64,000 nt of DNA. Origin: Mycolicibacterium aubagnense. Its GTDB lineage: Bacteria; Actinomycetota; Actinomycetes; Mycobacteriales; Mycobacteriaceae. A model generated the notes under the pieces. The model was not told the DNA's origin and did not search any database. It worked only from the letters and a program-made list of their open reading frames with translations. The DNA lies in assembly GCF_010730955.1 (NCBI RefSeq), contig NZ_AP022577.1:4092001-4156000 (forward strand). Reading direction: 5' to 3'. How positions within the stretch are numbered: the first letter of the stretch is position 1; the number at the start of each line of letters is the position of its first letter. The position numbers were made by a program, and so were the translations under genes. This document shows, piece after piece, positions 48,926-59,651 of this stretch.

Positions 48926-50575
48926 CTAAATCGCGGGTCCCAACAGGTCGTCGGCGTCTTTGATGACGTAGCCGTAACCCTGCTCGGCCAGGAAGCGCTG
49001 GCGGTGCGCGGCGTACTCGGCGTCGAGGCTGTCGCGGGAGACCACGGAGTAGAACACCGCGCCGCCGCCGTCGGCTTTCGGACGCAGCAGCCGGCCCAGG
49101 CGCTGGGCCTCCTCCTGGCGCGACCCGAATGTGCCCGAAACCTGAACGGCGACAGAGGCTTCCGGCAGGTCGATGGAGAAGTTGGCGACCTTCGACACCA
49201 CCAGGGTGCGGATCTCGCCCGACCGGAACTGGTCGAACAGCGCTTCGCGTTCGGCGTTCTTGGTCGAACCCTGGATCACCGGGGCGTCCAACTCCCGGCC
49301 GAGCTCCTCGAGCTGGTCCAGGTACGCGCCGATCACCAGCGTCGGTTCGTTGGGGTGACGGGCCAGAATCGACTTCACCACGGCGATCTTGGTGTGCGCC
49401 GTTGAGCAGAGCTTGTAGCGCTCCTCGGGCTCGGCGGTCGCGTACGTCATACGCTCGTTCTCGGTCATGGTGACCCGGACCTCGACGCACTCGGCCGGCG
49501 CGATCCAGCCCTGCGCCTCGATGTCCTTCCACGGCGCGTCGTACCGCTTCGGCCCGATCAGCGAGAACACGTCGCCCTCGCGGCCGTCCTCGCGAATCAG
49601 GGTGGCGGTCAAGCCAAGTCGACGCCGGGACTGCAGGTCGGCCGTCATCCGGAACACCGGTGCGGGCAGCAGGTGCACCTCGTCGTAGATGATCAGGCCC
49701 CAGTCGCGGCTGTCGAACAGCTCCAGGTGCTTGTATTCGCCCTTGGTGCGCCGGGTGATCACCTGATACGTCGCGATGGTGATGGGCCGAATCTCCTTGC
49801 GCTCGCCCGAGTACTCGCCGATCTCCTCCTCGGTCAGCGAGGTGCGGGCAATCAGCTCGCGCTTCCACTGCCGGCCGGCGACGGTGTTGGTGACCAGGAT
49901 CAACGTCGTTGCCCCGGCCTTGGCCATGGCGGCCGCACCGACCATCGTCTTGCCCGCACCGCAGGGCAGGACCACCACACCGGACCCGCCCGCCCAGAAC
50001 GAATCAGCGGCCAGTTCCTGGTAGTCGCGTAGCTTCCAACTGTCCTGCTCCAACGCGATCGGATGCGCCTCGCCGTTGACGTAACCCGCCAAATCCTCTG
50101 CGGGCCAACCGATCTTGAGGAGCATCTGCTTGACGCGGCCGCGTTCGGACGGGTGGACGATGACGGTGTCGTCGTCGATCTGGGCGCCCAGCATCGGGGT
50201 GATCTTCTTGTTGCGCAGCACCTCGGCGAGCACCGCGCGGTCGAGGCTGACCAGGGTCAGGCCGTGCGCCGGGTGCTTCACCAGCTGCAGCCGGCCATAG
50301 CGGCCCATGGTGTCGACGATGTCGACCAGCAGCGGCTGCGGCACCGCGTAGCGCGAGTGCGACACCAGCGCGTCGACGACCTGCTCGGCATCGTGGCCCG
50401 CGGCGCGCGCGTTCCACAGCGCCAGTGGCGTGATCCGGTAGGTGTGCACGTGCTCGGGCGCGCGCTCCAGCTCGGCGAACGGCGCGATCGCGGCCCGCGC
50501 CGCCCCGGCCTGCTCGTGGTCGACCTCGAGCAGCACCGTTTTGTCCGACTGGACGATCAGGGGTCCGTCAGTCAT
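48926..50575 (-). CDS. ercc3: DNA repair helicase XPB (Ercc3)
   Basis: 549 aa superfamily 2 helicase, orthologue of Rv0861c. N-terminal damage-recognition part (about 1-180), Walker A VLPCGAGKTMVGAA (about 207), DEAH-type box IYDEVHLLPAP (about 294), GLTATLIREDGREGD and, in the second RecA domain, SGTFGSRQEEAQRLGRLLRP (about 480). It unwinds DNA 3' to 5' in repair. The partner gene Rv0862c-like lies 156 bp upstream in the same direction. In M. tuberculosis the gene after it (downstream) is fadB, here it is separated by the accessory stretch. Confidence 0.93.
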   Translation of the reverse strand: MTDGPLIVQSDKTVLLEVDHEQAGAARAAIAPFAELERAPEHVHTYRITPLALWNARAAGHDAEQVVDALVSHSRYAVPQPLLVDIVDTMGRYGRLQLVKHPAHGLTLVSLDRAVLAEVLRNKKITPMLGAQIDDDTVIVHPSERGRVKQMLLKIGWPAEDLAGYVNGEAHPIALEQDSWKLRDYQELAADSFWAGGSGVVVLPCGAGKTMVGAAAMAKAGATTLILVTNTVAGRQWKRELIARTSLTEEEIGEYSGERKEIRPITIATYQVITRRTKGEYKHLELFDSRDWGLIIYDEVHLLPAPVFRMTADLQSRRRLGLTATLIREDGREGDVFSLIGPKRYDAPWKDIEAQGWIAPAECVEVRVTMTENERMTYATAEPEERYKLCSTAHTKIAVVKSILARHPNEPTLVIGAYLDQLEELGRELDAPVIQGSTKNAEREALFDQFRSGEIRTLVVSKVANFSIDLPEASVAVQVSGTFGSRQEEAQRLGRLLRPKADGGGAVFYSVVSRDSLDAEYAAHRQRFLAEQGYGYVIKDADDLLGPAI

Positions 50576-50731
50576 GCGCCATCCATTCCATCACTTGCTC
50601 GCAGGCCATCCGGTCCATTATCCAGACTCGGCCGACTGTCCCGGGCGTGCAGCGTGATCGTCCCTGGGATCCGGCCCTTCGGTCGGTGCGCACACTCGGC
50701 GCCGAGAACAACAAGCACCACCGCGCCCGCG

Positions 50732-52969
50732 TTATTCCGGCGCGACGACTGAGGTCACGCGGTGGATGGCGAATTCGCGGACCCGCCCGGCGGCCGGGTC
50801 GTAGGCGGTCAGCTGGCCGCCGCGGACGTTGACGGGCGACACCACCCGCTGGGTAGCTACGCCCGCGGCGTCGACGTAGCCGATCACCACCGATGACTGG
50901 GTCAGCGCGGCGTCGGTCAGCAGCGAGATGGCCGCGGCGGGGTCCAGTCGCTCCCCGTTGCCATCGCGGCCGGTCTGGCGGAGGACGGCGACGATGGCGC
51001 CGAGCGTCTTCTCGTTGGGCGGCTGCGGGTGCCGGAAGGTACGCCGGTGAATGGGCGTGGACACCCGCGCCCCGAGGGGGCGCAGGTCGACGATGGTGCC
51101 CGACCAGTCCTCGGCGGCGGGGGCGAAGCCCGCGGTGCGCAGGCCCGCGAGCACGTCGGCGATCGGGGCGGGGGACACCGCGACGGTGGGGGCGAGGGCC
51201 CGCAGGCTCAGCTGCTCGAGCGTGGGGGAGGCCAGCGCCTGCGCCAGCAGAGCGGGGTCCTCGCACCGGATGAACGACGACGCCATGCCGACGCGCAACT
51301 GCCCGTGCCGGCGGGCCACGTCGTCGATCAGGTAGGTGAGCCCCTGCGGCACCGGCGTTTTGGAATGCCGGGCGAACAGCGTGTGGATCTCGCTGGCGGT
51401 CCGGCCGGTGTCCAGGGCGCGCCGGATCGACTGCTCGCTGATGCGGTATACCGTTGCCGCGCCGGCAGATTCGATATTGGCCACCGTCGCCAGCTGGTCG
51501 GCGAGGTCGCGCTCCAGCGGCCCGGGGACGACGACCGTCAGGTCGGCCTGCAGCAGGAAATGATCGATCGGGTCGGGCAGCGCCGCGGCCATCGCGGCAG
51601 TGACGTCTTCCTCGGGCGCGCCCGCCAGCAGCAGCCGGATGGGCCCGGCGATGGCGCCGCGGCCCACCATGCCCAAAGCGTGTGCCTCGGTGAGTAATTC
51701 GTCCGTGGGCTCCGGTTGCAGCCGGGCGGTCCAGCGCGGCCGGCGCCACAGCATCGCCGCCGAGGCGGTGGCGGTGTCCATGGTGCTACCCGGCGGCAGC
51801 TCGGCGAGCACCGTCAGCAGGAGCCGGCGGTCCAGCGGCGCGGCCGACGAATACAGCGCATTGGTCAGGGCGGCATAGGGTTTGCCGTCAGGGCCGCGCT
51901 TGCCGACCAGGCCGGGCCGGCACGGCAGGTCGAGCCAGGTGGTGGCCAGCAGATGCCAGCGAGTGGCTGCACTCGATTCGATGAACCGGTCCGCCGCCAC
52001 GGTGGGTGCCCAGTACGGGCCGTCGTCGTAGTCGTCGGAGTCCGGGATGCCCGACGCGATCAGCGTGGCCGACGCGCACAGTTCCAGAATCAGCGACAGC
52101 CGCTGCTCGTCGATGCCGGTGACCTTGGTCAGCCGCTTGGCGTCACGGACGCCGAGACCGCCGCTACGCAACTCGGGAACCGGTGTGGCCGAAAGGGTTT
52201 CGAGGACCAACTCAACTTCCCGCAGCAAGTCGATGGCCGAGCCGGCGGCCGCCGCGTCGACGTCGGCCTCCGCCAGTACCGGAGTCGACGGTGCCGGCGG
52301 CGTCAACGTCGTCGGCCCCGGCGGTTGGCCCCGCAGTACCTGGCCGACCAGCCGCGGCAGGATCACCGTCTCGTCGTCGATGCGGCGTATCAACCCGGCC
52401 GCGATCAGCTGTGGCACCGGACGGTCGGCCGGCGTACCCGGGGCCGCGTCGCGGGTCCGGCCGATCGGTGATCCGTCGGCCAGGCGCTCCAGCAGCTCCC
52501 GCTGCGCGGGGTCGATGCCGGCCAGCTTCTCGGCGATGCCGGCGCCGTCCGGGTCTTCGACCGTGACCTGCCCCGGATACCAGGGCAACACCGACGCCGC
52601 CTCCGACACCACTCGCACCCCGTCGGCGCCCCACACCAGCCCGCGGGTCCGCAGCTCGTCGAGTGCCGAGGTGACGATCTTTTTGGTGGCGCGGCCGGCC
52701 AGCAGTTTGAACAGCGCGCCGGTCGGCACGGCGATGGAGGTGGCCTGCAGCGTCAGCAAGGCATCCAGCACCGCCAGCTGCAAGAAGTCGAGATCGTCGG
52801 TCGCGGCCTTGACCGATTGGCGGGACTGGGCCCGGGCCGCCAGCGCCGACAGGGTCGCCGGCGGCGGCTGGGTGAGGTCGGGGCGGGTGCGCAGCAGCTG
52901 CACCAGCTGCGCGTCCGACATGTCGGCCAGCCAGGAGCCCAGTGGCACGCCCGGGGAATCGTCGATCAT
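50732..52969 (-). CDS. Helicase-associated (Rv0862c-like) protein
   Basis: 745 aa; the family has a helicase C-terminal-associated (XPB/Ssl2 N-terminal-like) domain. Starts [26 protein letters not shown] at ATG 52969, though the frame is open farther upstream. The middle consists of winged-helix-like parts ([19 protein letters not shown]), and the C-terminal region ([24 protein letters not shown] and [13 protein letters not shown]) resembles WYL-like/helicase-binding folds. Probably works with XPB. Size agrees with the M. tuberculosis protein of about 750 residues. Confidence 0.85.
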   Translation of the reverse strand: MIDDSPGVPLGSWLADMSDAQLVQLLRTRPDLTQPPPATLSALAARAQSRQSVKAATDDLDFLQLAVLDALLTLQATSIAVPTGALFKLLAGRATKKIVTSALDELRTRGLVWGADGVRVVSEAASVLPWYPGQVTVEDPDGAGIAEKLAGIDPAQRELLERLADGSPIGRTRDAAPGTPADRPVPQLIAAGLIRRIDDETVILPRLVGQVLRGQPPGPTTLTPPAPSTPVLAEADVDAAAAGSAIDLLREVELVLETLSATPVPELRSGGLGVRDAKRLTKVTGIDEQRLSLILELCASATLIASGIPDSDDYDDGPYWAPTVAADRFIESSAATRWHLLATTWLDLPCRPGLVGKRGPDGKPYAALTNALYSSAAPLDRRLLLTVLAELPPGSTMDTATASAAMLWRRPRWTARLQPEPTDELLTEAHALGMVGRGAIAGPIRLLLAGAPEEDVTAAMAAALPDPIDHFLLQADLTVVVPGPLERDLADQLATVANIESAGAATVYRISEQSIRRALDTGRTASEIHTLFARHSKTPVPQGLTYLIDDVARRHGQLRVGMASSFIRCEDPALLAQALASPTLEQLSLRALAPTVAVSPAPIADVLAGLRTAGFAPAAEDWSGTIVDLRPLGARVSTPIHRRTFRHPQPPNEKTLGAIVAVLRQTGRDGNGERLDPAAAISLLTDAALTQSSVVIGYVDAAGVATQRVVSPVNVRGGQLTAYDPAAGRVREFAIHRVTSVVAPE

Positions 52970-53034
52970 TGCTGACCAGCGTAAAGCAGCCTCCCGGCCT
53001 CGCCAGCGGGCGCGGCGCCTGCCACAATGTCTCC

Positions 53035-53220
53035 GTGGCTGAGAAGAAGAAGAACCAGTACGTCGACAACGGCTGGCCCGAGGTGTCTGGCGACGACCAC
53101 GCCGTGAGTGAGCTGGCAACGGACCGTACCGGCGCGCTGTCGCCGTTCGGCGAATTGGAATTCCCGCTGCCGGCCGAGACGCTGCCGTACACGCACCCGG
53201 TCACCGTCGTCAACAAGTAG
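53035..53220 (+). CDS. Small conserved protein (Rv0863-like), 61 aa
   Basis: GTG at 53035 gives [20 protein letters not shown] then [18 protein letters not shown] and a hydrophobic-Pro end. The frame upstream is open but overlaps the divergent gene. A CACAAT box lies 6 nt before the GTG. It sits 2 bp before moaC and has the place of Rv0863. Function unknown; mostly disordered. Confidence 0.7.
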   Translation: MAEKKKNQYVDNGWPEVSGDDHAVSELATDRTGALSPFGELEFPLPAETLPYTHPVTVVNK

Positions 53221-53222
53221 CT

Positions 53223-53690
53223 GTGGAGCTCTCGCACCTGGACGAATCGGGTGCGGCCCACATGGTGGACGTGTCCGCCAAGGACGCCACCCGGCGCACC
53301 GCCGTCGCGGCGGGCGTCCTGCGCACCCGCGCCGACGTCGTCGACCTCATCACCAGCGGCGGACTCCCCAAAGGTGACGCTCTCGCGACCGCTCGCGTGG
53401 CGGGCATCATGGCCGCCAAGCGCACCAGTGACCTGATCCCGCTGTGCCACCAGCTGGCGCTGACCAAGGTCGAGGTGGCGTTCGACGTCGGGGGTGCCGA
53501 TATCGCGATCACCGCGACCGTGCGCACCACCGACCGCACCGGCGTCGAGATGGAAGCGCTCACCGCCGTCAGTGTCGCCGCGCTGACGCTGTACGACATG
53601 ATCAAGGCCGTCGACCCGGCCGCGCGCATCGACGACATCCGCGTGCTGCGCAAGGAGGGCGGCAAGACCGGCCTCTGGGAGCGGGCGTGA
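53223..53690 (+). CDS. moaC: Molybdenum cofactor biosynthesis protein MoaC
   Basis: 155 aa, GTG start. Converts the 3',8-cyclo intermediate made by MoaA to cyclic pyranopterin monophosphate. Landmarks: [17 protein letters not shown] (residues 13-29), [31 protein letters not shown] with the catalytic LCH, and [22 protein letters not shown]. Conserved Lys and His are present. First gene of the moaC-mog-moaE operon, overlapping mog by GTGA. Equivalent to Rv0864. Confidence 0.95.
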   Translation: MELSHLDESGAAHMVDVSAKDATRRTAVAAGVLRTRADVVDLITSGGLPKGDALATARVAGIMAAKRTSDLIPLCHQLALTKVEVAFDVGGADIAITATVRTTDRTGVEMEALTAVSVAALTLYDMIKAVDPAARIDDIRVLRKEGGKTGLWERA

Positions 53691-54166
53691 GCCGTACCGC
53701 CCGCGTCGTGATCGCCTCCACCCGCGCCGCCGCCGGTGTCTACGAGGACCGCACCGGCCCATTGATTGTCGCTTGGCTCGCCGAGCGCGGATTCGACGTG
53801 CCCGCGCCGGTCGTCGTCACCGATGGGACGCCGGTGGGGGCCGAACTGCGCCGGGCCATCGCTGACGACGTGGACGTCGTCCTCACTTCAGGGGGCACCG
53901 GCATCTCGCCGACCGACGCCACCCCGCAAGCCACCCTCGACGTCTTGGACTACCAAATCCCGGGGCTGGCCGACGCGATCCGCCGGTCCGGCCTGCCCCA
54001 CGTCCCGACTTCGGTGCTGTCGCGCGGCGTGTGTGGCGTGGCCGGCCGGACCTTGATCGTCAACCTGCCCGGGTCATCCGGGGGAGTGAAGGACGGCCTT
54101 GGCGTGCTGGCGGGGGTGCTGGACCATGCACTGGACCAGCTCAGTGGAAAGGACCATGTCGGGTGA
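53687..54166 (+). CDS. mog: Molybdopterin adenylyltransferase Mog/MoaB-type
   Basis: 159 aa. [15 protein letters not shown] at about 63-77 is the MPT-binding signature, and [13 protein letters not shown] near 125 the second conserved motif. It adenylylates molybdopterin before metal insertion. Corresponds to Rv0865. GTG start overlaps the moaC stop; its own stop overlaps the moaE start (GTGA). Confidence 0.92.
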   Translation: MSRTARVVIASTRAAAGVYEDRTGPLIVAWLAERGFDVPAPVVVTDGTPVGAELRRAIADDVDVVLTSGGTGISPTDATPQATLDVLDYQIPGLADAIRRSGLPHVPTSVLSRGVCGVAGRTLIVNLPGSSGGVKDGLGVLAGVLDHALDQLSGKDHVG

Positions 54167-54585
54167 TCGTGCTGCGTGCCGACCTCAGTGAATCGCCGAT
54201 CGATGTCGCCTCCCACGAGGCGCTGGTCGACCACAGCGCCGCGGGAGCGGTCGTGAGCTTCGCCGGCGTCGTGCGCAATCACGACGGCGGCCGTGGGGTA
54301 ACTCGGCTGGAGTACTCGGCGCACCCGTCGGCCGCGGAGGTCTTGGCGGAGGTTGCCGCCGATGTCGCGGCCGCCTCCGACGGTGTGCGAGCCATCGCCG
54401 TCAGCCACCGGATCGGCGTGCTCAACATCGGGGACGCCGCCCTCGTCGCGGCGGTATCGGCCGATCACCGCGCCGCGGCCTTCCGGACCTGCGCACTGCT
54501 GGTCGACACCGTCAAAGAGCGGCTGCCTGTGTGGAAGCACCAGTTCTTCAGGGATGGCACCGACGAATGGGTCGGTTCTGCCTGA
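54163..54585 (+). CDS. moaE: Molybdopterin synthase large subunit MoaE
   Basis: 140 aa. [28 protein letters not shown] carries the family RNHD/LEY motifs, and [14 protein letters not shown] near the end the catalytic lysine. It transfers sulfur from MoaD thiocarboxylate to make molybdopterin. Last gene of the forward Moa operon; MoaD is encoded on the opposite strand beyond rpfA, as in M. tuberculosis (moaE2, moaD2). A 64-bp repeat and a bidirectional terminator follow. Confidence 0.93.
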   Translation: MIVLRADLSESPIDVASHEALVDHSAAGAVVSFAGVVRNHDGGRGVTRLEYSAHPSAAEVLAEVAADVAAASDGVRAIAVSHRIGVLNIGDAALVAAVSADHRAAAFRTCALLVDTVKERLPVWKHQFFRDGTDEWVGSA

Positions 54586-54598
54586 CGTCCGCCGAGGT

Positions 54599-54662
54599 TT
54601 GGTGAGTCTGCGGTAGTGGCGCTGCCCACTCGAACTTTTGCGCCCCTGAAGCAGGGTCAACG
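54599..54662 (+). repeat. 64-bp palindromic repeat, copy C
   Basis: Starts TTGGTGAGTCTGCGGT and ends CAGGGTCAACG, 13 bp after the moaE stop. Contains AGTGG/CCACT as inner stem. Same length and end sequence as copies A and B. Confidence 0.65.
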
Positions 54663-54668
54663 GAAAGA

Positions 54669-54699
54669 AAATCGCCCCGGTCGATGACCGGGGCGATTT
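54669..54699. terminator. Bidirectional terminator between moaE and rpfA
   Basis: AAATCGCCCCGGTC and its perfect complement GACCGGGGCGATTT around GAT (14-bp stem), flanked by A-rich and T-rich ends. It serves both convergent genes. Confidence 0.85.
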
Positions 54700-54711
54700 A
54701 TCTTCTGCGGA

Positions 54712-56058
<1,347 letters not shown>

Positions 56059-56121
56059 ACGGTATCGGGTCAGGTGGGTCCCGTCACCTCGACCGATTTT
56101 GGGCGTTTCGGCCTCCAGCAA

Positions 56122-56127
56122 ATTATG
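56122..56127 (-). promoter_or_regulatory. Candidate -10 box CATAAT of the rpfA transcript
   Basis: CATAAT on the reverse strand lies about 65 bp upstream of the aptamer. A start near 56115 would leave a short leader before the riboswitch. The -35 box is not clear. Confidence 0.45.
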
Positions 56128-56218
56128 AGAGGACTTTAAAGGCGCTGGCTGATTCGGCGTTTTCCCAGGTGTTCACGCCGGTCAAGCGGCGTGCAGCCAG
56201 GTCGTTACGCATTCGTTA

Positions 56219-56234
56219 TGTGAGGTATTTCACA
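56219..56234. promoter_or_regulatory. CRP (cAMP receptor protein) box upstream of rpfA
   Basis: TGTGAGGTATTTCACA is a perfect TGTGA-N6-TCACA palindrome, 2 bp after the moaD stop. CRP (Rv3676) control of rpfA is known in M. tuberculosis, so the site is probably functional here. Confidence 0.8.
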
Positions 56235-56235
56235 A

Positions 56236-56493
56236 TTAGCCGCCGGCGAAGGGGGGTAACACGTCAACCGTCGCAGCTGGTGTTATCGCGGTGTCCAGAT
56301 CGCGCACAGCCACGCCGTCGCGCAGAAACGAGCAGCGTGAGAGCACTTTTGCCACATCTGCCCCACGGGTACCAATGGAGTTCACCAGATCGTGGACGGT
56401 TGCACCCTCAGGAAGCTGCAACGTTTCGGTCTCGATCCCGGTTGCGGCCTTCGCGGCGGCGAAATAGCGCACCGTCACCAGCAATTCGGTCAA
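56236..56493 (-). CDS. moaD: Molybdopterin synthase sulfur carrier MoaD
   Basis: 85 aa, ubiquitin-like beta-grasp: TVRYFAAAKAATGIETETL at the start and the essential C-terminal Gly-Gly in VDVLPPFAGG. It carries sulfur as a thiocarboxylate for MoaE. Start is uncertain: TTG 56493 is used because GAGG is next to it and it sits 2 bp past the moaA stop; a later GTG (VTVRYF) is possible. Second gene of the moaA-moaD operon. Corresponds to Rv0868c. Confidence 0.88.
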   Translation of the reverse strand: MTELLVTVRYFAAAKAATGIETETLQLPEGATVHDLVNSIGTRGADVAKVLSRCSFLRDGVAVRDLDTAITPAATVDVLPPFAGG

Positions 56494-56495
56494 CC

Positions 56496-57557
56496 TCAGC
56501 CGCCGATCGCACTCATCGGACGGGCCGGCTGGACGAAACCTGGATCGTTTATTCCGTGGCCCGCCGGCTTGGCCCACATCGCGGCTCGCCAGGCGGCCTC
56601 CAGCGCGTCGTCGTCGGCACCACTTCGCAGCAAAGCCCGCAGGTCCGTCTCCTGCTGTGAGAACAGACAGCTGCGCACCTGACCGTCGGCCGTCAGCCGG
56701 GTGCGGTCGCACGTGCCGCAGAACGCCGCGGAGACCGACGCGATGACACCGACGGTGCCCAGCACCGTCCCATCGTCGTGCACTTGCCAGAGCTCGGCCG
56801 GCGCCGAACCCCGCGGTGCCGGATCCGGAAGCAAAGCGAATTCACGGCGCAGGGCCGCCAGAATCTGGTCGGCCTGCAGGACCGAACTGCGCTGCCAATG
56901 GTGCCCCGCATCCAGCGGCATCTGCTCGATGATGCGCAGCTGATAGCCATGCTCGAGGCAGAAGCGCAACAGCGCCGGGGCGTCATCCAGGCCAGTTTCC
57001 GGGTCGAGCACCGCATTGACCTTGACGGGGCTCAGTCCGGCGTCCTTCGCGGCCGCCAGGCCGTCGAGGACCTCGGGAAGTCGGCGGCGCCGGGTGATGG
57101 CCGCGAACCGGTCCGGATCCAACGTGTCCAGCGAGACGTTCACGCGATTCAGGCCGGCCCGTTTCAGCGCCGCCGCGCGTTTGGCCAGCCCGATGCCGTT
57201 GGTGGTCACGGCAATCGCCGGACGCGGTTGCAGTTCGGCGGCGGTGGCGACGACGTCCTCCAGATGGGGCGACAGCAGCGGTTCACCTCCGGTGAACCGG
57301 ATGCCGGTGATGCCCAGGCGGGTCACGGCCACCCGGATCAGCCGGGTGAGCTCGTCGAGCGTCAAGAGGTCGGCGCCCGGCAGCCAGTCCAGGCCCTCGG
57401 CCGGCATGCAGTAGGTGCAGCGCAGGTTGCAGCGGTCGGTGAGGGAGACGCGCAGGTCGGCCGCCACCCGTCCGTACGTGTCGATCAGAGGTCCGAACGC
57501 GGGCGCCGGACCGACGGCCCGGGCGATGCTGGGCAGGCCGAGGGGCGTGAGCGTCAT
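56496..57557 (-). CDS. moaA: GTP 3',8-cyclase MoaA
   Basis: 353-aa radical-SAM enzyme starting molybdopterin synthesis. SAM cluster motif CNLRCTYC (about residues 43-50), GITGIRFTGGEPLLSP, and C-terminal second 4Fe-4S cluster cysteines in FCGTCDRTR and VRSCLFSQ. The C-terminal GG (SAIGG) needed for activity is present. Works with MoaC. It lies 2 bp after the YccF-like gene. Confidence 0.95.
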   Translation of the reverse strand: MTLTPLGLPSIARAVGPAPAFGPLIDTYGRVAADLRVSLTDRCNLRCTYCMPAEGLDWLPGADLLTLDELTRLIRVAVTRLGITGIRFTGGEPLLSPHLEDVVATAAELQPRPAIAVTTNGIGLAKRAAALKRAGLNRVNVSLDTLDPDRFAAITRRRRLPEVLDGLAAAKDAGLSPVKVNAVLDPETGLDDAPALLRFCLEHGYQLRIIEQMPLDAGHHWQRSSVLQADQILAALRREFALLPDPAPRGSAPAELWQVHDDGTVLGTVGVIASVSAAFCGTCDRTRLTADGQVRSCLFSQQETDLRALLRSGADDDALEAAWRAAMWAKPAGHGINDPGFVQPARPMSAIGG

Positions 57558-57559
57558 CG

Positions 57560-57964
57560 CTATCTCTGCCAGGCCGGAGCGGGGTGCGTTTGATCGACCG
57601 GCACGATCTGCTTACCGAGCGGCAGCAGTGACACCGGGATCAGCTTGAGGTTGGCCAGGGCCAGCGGGATGCCCACGATGGTGATGGCCTGGGCGATGGC
57701 GGTGGCGATATGGCCGAGCGCCAGCCACCAGCCGCACAACACCAGCCAGATCACATTGCCGACCAACGCCCCCGGGCGCGGGCCGGGCTTGTCGACGACC
57801 GTCTGGCCGAACGGCCACAGCGCGTACACGCCGATGCGGGCTGCGGCGACGCCGAACGGGATGGTGACGATGAGAATGAAGCAGATCAGGGCGGCGAGGA
57901 AGTACCCAAGCGCCAGCCAGAAGCCGCCGAAAACCAGCCAGATGATGTTCAGGATCAGGCGCAT
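57560..57964 (-). CDS. YccF-like membrane protein (Rv0870c-like)
   Basis: 134 aa from ATG 57964 preceded by GGAGGTGAC. It contains two copies of a YccF-type motif, IIWLVFGGFWLALGYFLAALI (about 6-26) and NVIWLVLCGWWLALGHI (about 70-86), each with a following helix, so about four membrane segments. The YccF family is of unknown function. Usual place between moaA and cspB in mycobacteria. Confidence 0.85.
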   Translation of the reverse strand: MRLILNIIWLVFGGFWLALGYFLAALICFILIVTIPFGVAAARIGVYALWPFGQTVVDKPGPRPGALVGNVIWLVLCGWWLALGHIATAIAQAITIVGIPLALANLKLIPVSLLPLGKQIVPVDQTHPAPAWQR

Positions 57965-58114
57965 GTCACCTCCTATAAATAGAACCTTCAGCCTACCGAG
58001 TAATGGGGATGCTGCGATCTGCGGTGGCCGAGTAGAATCAACAGCCAACGCGTCCTGCGTAGGCGGGGCGCTTTCGTTATGTAACCGTATGTTGAGAACG
58101 AGCAGGTGAGACCA

Positions 58115-58525
58115 GTGCCAAGCGGCCGGGTTAAGTGGTACGACACGGAGAAGGGCTTCGGCTTCCTCTCCCAGGAAGAGGGCGAGGACGTCTACGTCCG
58201 GTCTTCGGCGCTGCCGGCCGGCGTTGACGGTCTCAAGGCCGGCCAGCGCGTCGAGTTCGGCGTGGCAGCCGGACGCCGCGGTCCGCAGGCGCTGAGCCTC
58301 AAGCTGATCGACCCGCCGCCGAGCCTGACGCGTACCCGGCGCGAGGCGTCGGCGCCTGAGCACAAGCACACGCCCGACGAACTGCACGGCATGGTGTCGG
58401 ACATGATCACCCTCCTCGAGGACGTGGTGCAGTCCGAGCTGCGCAAGGGCCGTTACCCGGACAAGAAGACCGCCCGCAAGGTGTCCGAGGTGGTCAAGGC
58501 CGTCGCGCGGGAGCTCGACGCCTGA
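58115..58525 (+). CDS. cspB: Cold-shock-domain protein CspB
   Basis: 136 aa from GTG 58115 (AGGTGAG upstream). N-terminal cold shock domain: [31 protein letters not shown] has the RNP1 and RNP2 motifs, binding single-stranded nucleic acid. The C-terminal half ([20 protein letters not shown]) is a helical extension found in the longer mycobacterial CspB, Rv0871. Divergent from the YccF-like gene. Confidence 0.92.
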   Translation: MPSGRVKWYDTEKGFGFLSQEEGEDVYVRSSALPAGVDGLKAGQRVEFGVAAGRRGPQALSLKLIDPPPSLTRTRREASAPEHKHTPDELHGMVSDMITLLEDVVQSELRKGRYPDKKTARKVSEVVKAVARELDA

Positions 58526-58539
58526 TCGCTGCGCCGAAC

Positions 58540-58587
58540 GTTGGCTTGTGTCCGAGAATCGAACTGATTTCCCGTGCGCAAGCCAAC
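58540..58587. repeat. Inverted repeat between cspB and the GST-family gene
   Basis: GTTGGCTTG (58540-58548) and CAAGCCAAC (58579-58587) are perfect 9-bp arms, extended imperfectly to 14, with a 30-bp spacer. They start 15 bp after cspB and end 23 bp before the next gene. It could be a weak terminator of cspB or an operator for the downstream gene. Confidence 0.45.
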
Positions 58588-58609
58588 ATTGGGCGGGCAG
58601 ACTGGGGTC

Positions 58610-59635
58610 GTGGCCTACGTCAATTCAGGTTCTGAATTCACCCGCGACACGAACTACATCGGCACCCGGATAACGTCGCGCCCGCCCGGAGCGGGGAATC
58701 CTGCGGCGGCCGGCGACTTTCCCGTCGAACCCGGCCGGTATCGGTTGATCGTCGCCAGGGCCTGTCCCTGGGCCAATCGCGCCATCATCGTCCGTCGGCT
58801 CCTGGGGCTGGAAGACGTTCTCTCCATTGGCTTTTGCGGTCCGACACACGATCAACGAAGCTGGACGTTCGATCTGGACCCCGGTGGCGTCGACCCGGTG
58901 CTGAAGATTCCCCGGCTGCAGGACGCGTACTTCAAGCGTGACCCGAACTACCCCAAGGGCATCACGGTGCCGGCGATCGTCGACGTGCCCACCGGTGCGG
59001 TCGTGACCAACGACTTCCCGCAGCTGACGCTGGACCTGTCCACCGAATGGACGGCCTACCATCGCGACGGTGCGCCGCAGTTGTATCCGGAGCACCTGCG
59101 TGCCGAGATCGACGAGGTTGCGCAGCGCGTCTATACCGAGGTCAACAACGGCGTGTACCGCTGCGGTTTCGCGGGGTCGCAAGAGGCGTACGACGCCGCG
59201 TATGACCGGCTGTTCACCGCGCTGGACTGGTTGACCGAAAGGCTCAGCGCCCAAAGGTATCTCGTGGGGGACGTCATCACCGAGGCGGACGTCCGACTGT
59301 TCACGACACTAGTCCGGTTCGACCCCGTCTACCACGGGCATTTCAAATGCAACCGGTCCAAGCTCTCCGAGATGCCGGTGCTGTGGGCGTACGCCCGGGA
59401 CCTGTTCCAGACGCCCGGCTTCGGCGACACCGTCGACTTCGTGCAGATCAAGCAGCACTACTACATCGTGCACGCGGACATCAATCCGGCGAAGATCGTG
59501 CCGAAGGGTCCCGAACTGGCCGGCTGGCTCACTCCGCACGGCCGGGAAGTGTTGGGCGGCAGGCCTTTCGGTGACGGTACGCCGCCCGGTCCGGTCCGCG
59601 ATGGCGAGCGGGTGCCGGCCGGTCACGGCGCCTAG
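58610..59635 (+). CDS. GST-superfamily reductase (glutathionyl-hydroquinone-reductase type)
   Basis: 341 aa. Thioredoxin fold with the active-site sequence VARACPWANRAIIVRRLLGL (CPWA, about 46-54), ACP-type quinone reductases (Xi-class GST) being defined by CPWA; KGITVPAIVD and a C-terminal helical domain with NNGVYRCGFAGSQEAYD and the TEADVRLFTTLVRFD motif follow. Xi-class GSTs reduce glutathionyl-hydroquinones. Mycobacteria lack glutathione, so mycothiol is the likely partner (inference). GTG 58610 preferred over a start at 58574, which would include the inverted repeat. Confidence 0.82.
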   Translation: MAYVNSGSEFTRDTNYIGTRITSRPPGAGNPAAAGDFPVEPGRYRLIVARACPWANRAIIVRRLLGLEDVLSIGFCGPTHDQRSWTFDLDPGGVDPVLKIPRLQDAYFKRDPNYPKGITVPAIVDVPTGAVVTNDFPQLTLDLSTEWTAYHRDGAPQLYPEHLRAEIDEVAQRVYTEVNNGVYRCGFAGSQEAYDAAYDRLFTALDWLTERLSAQRYLVGDVITEADVRLFTTLVRFDPVYHGHFKCNRSKLSEMPVLWAYARDLFQTPGFGDTVDFVQIKQHYYIVHADINPAKIVPKGPELAGWLTPHGREVLGGRPFGDGTPPGPVRDGERVPAGHGA

Positions 59636-59651
59636 CGGCTCGCGGGCACAC

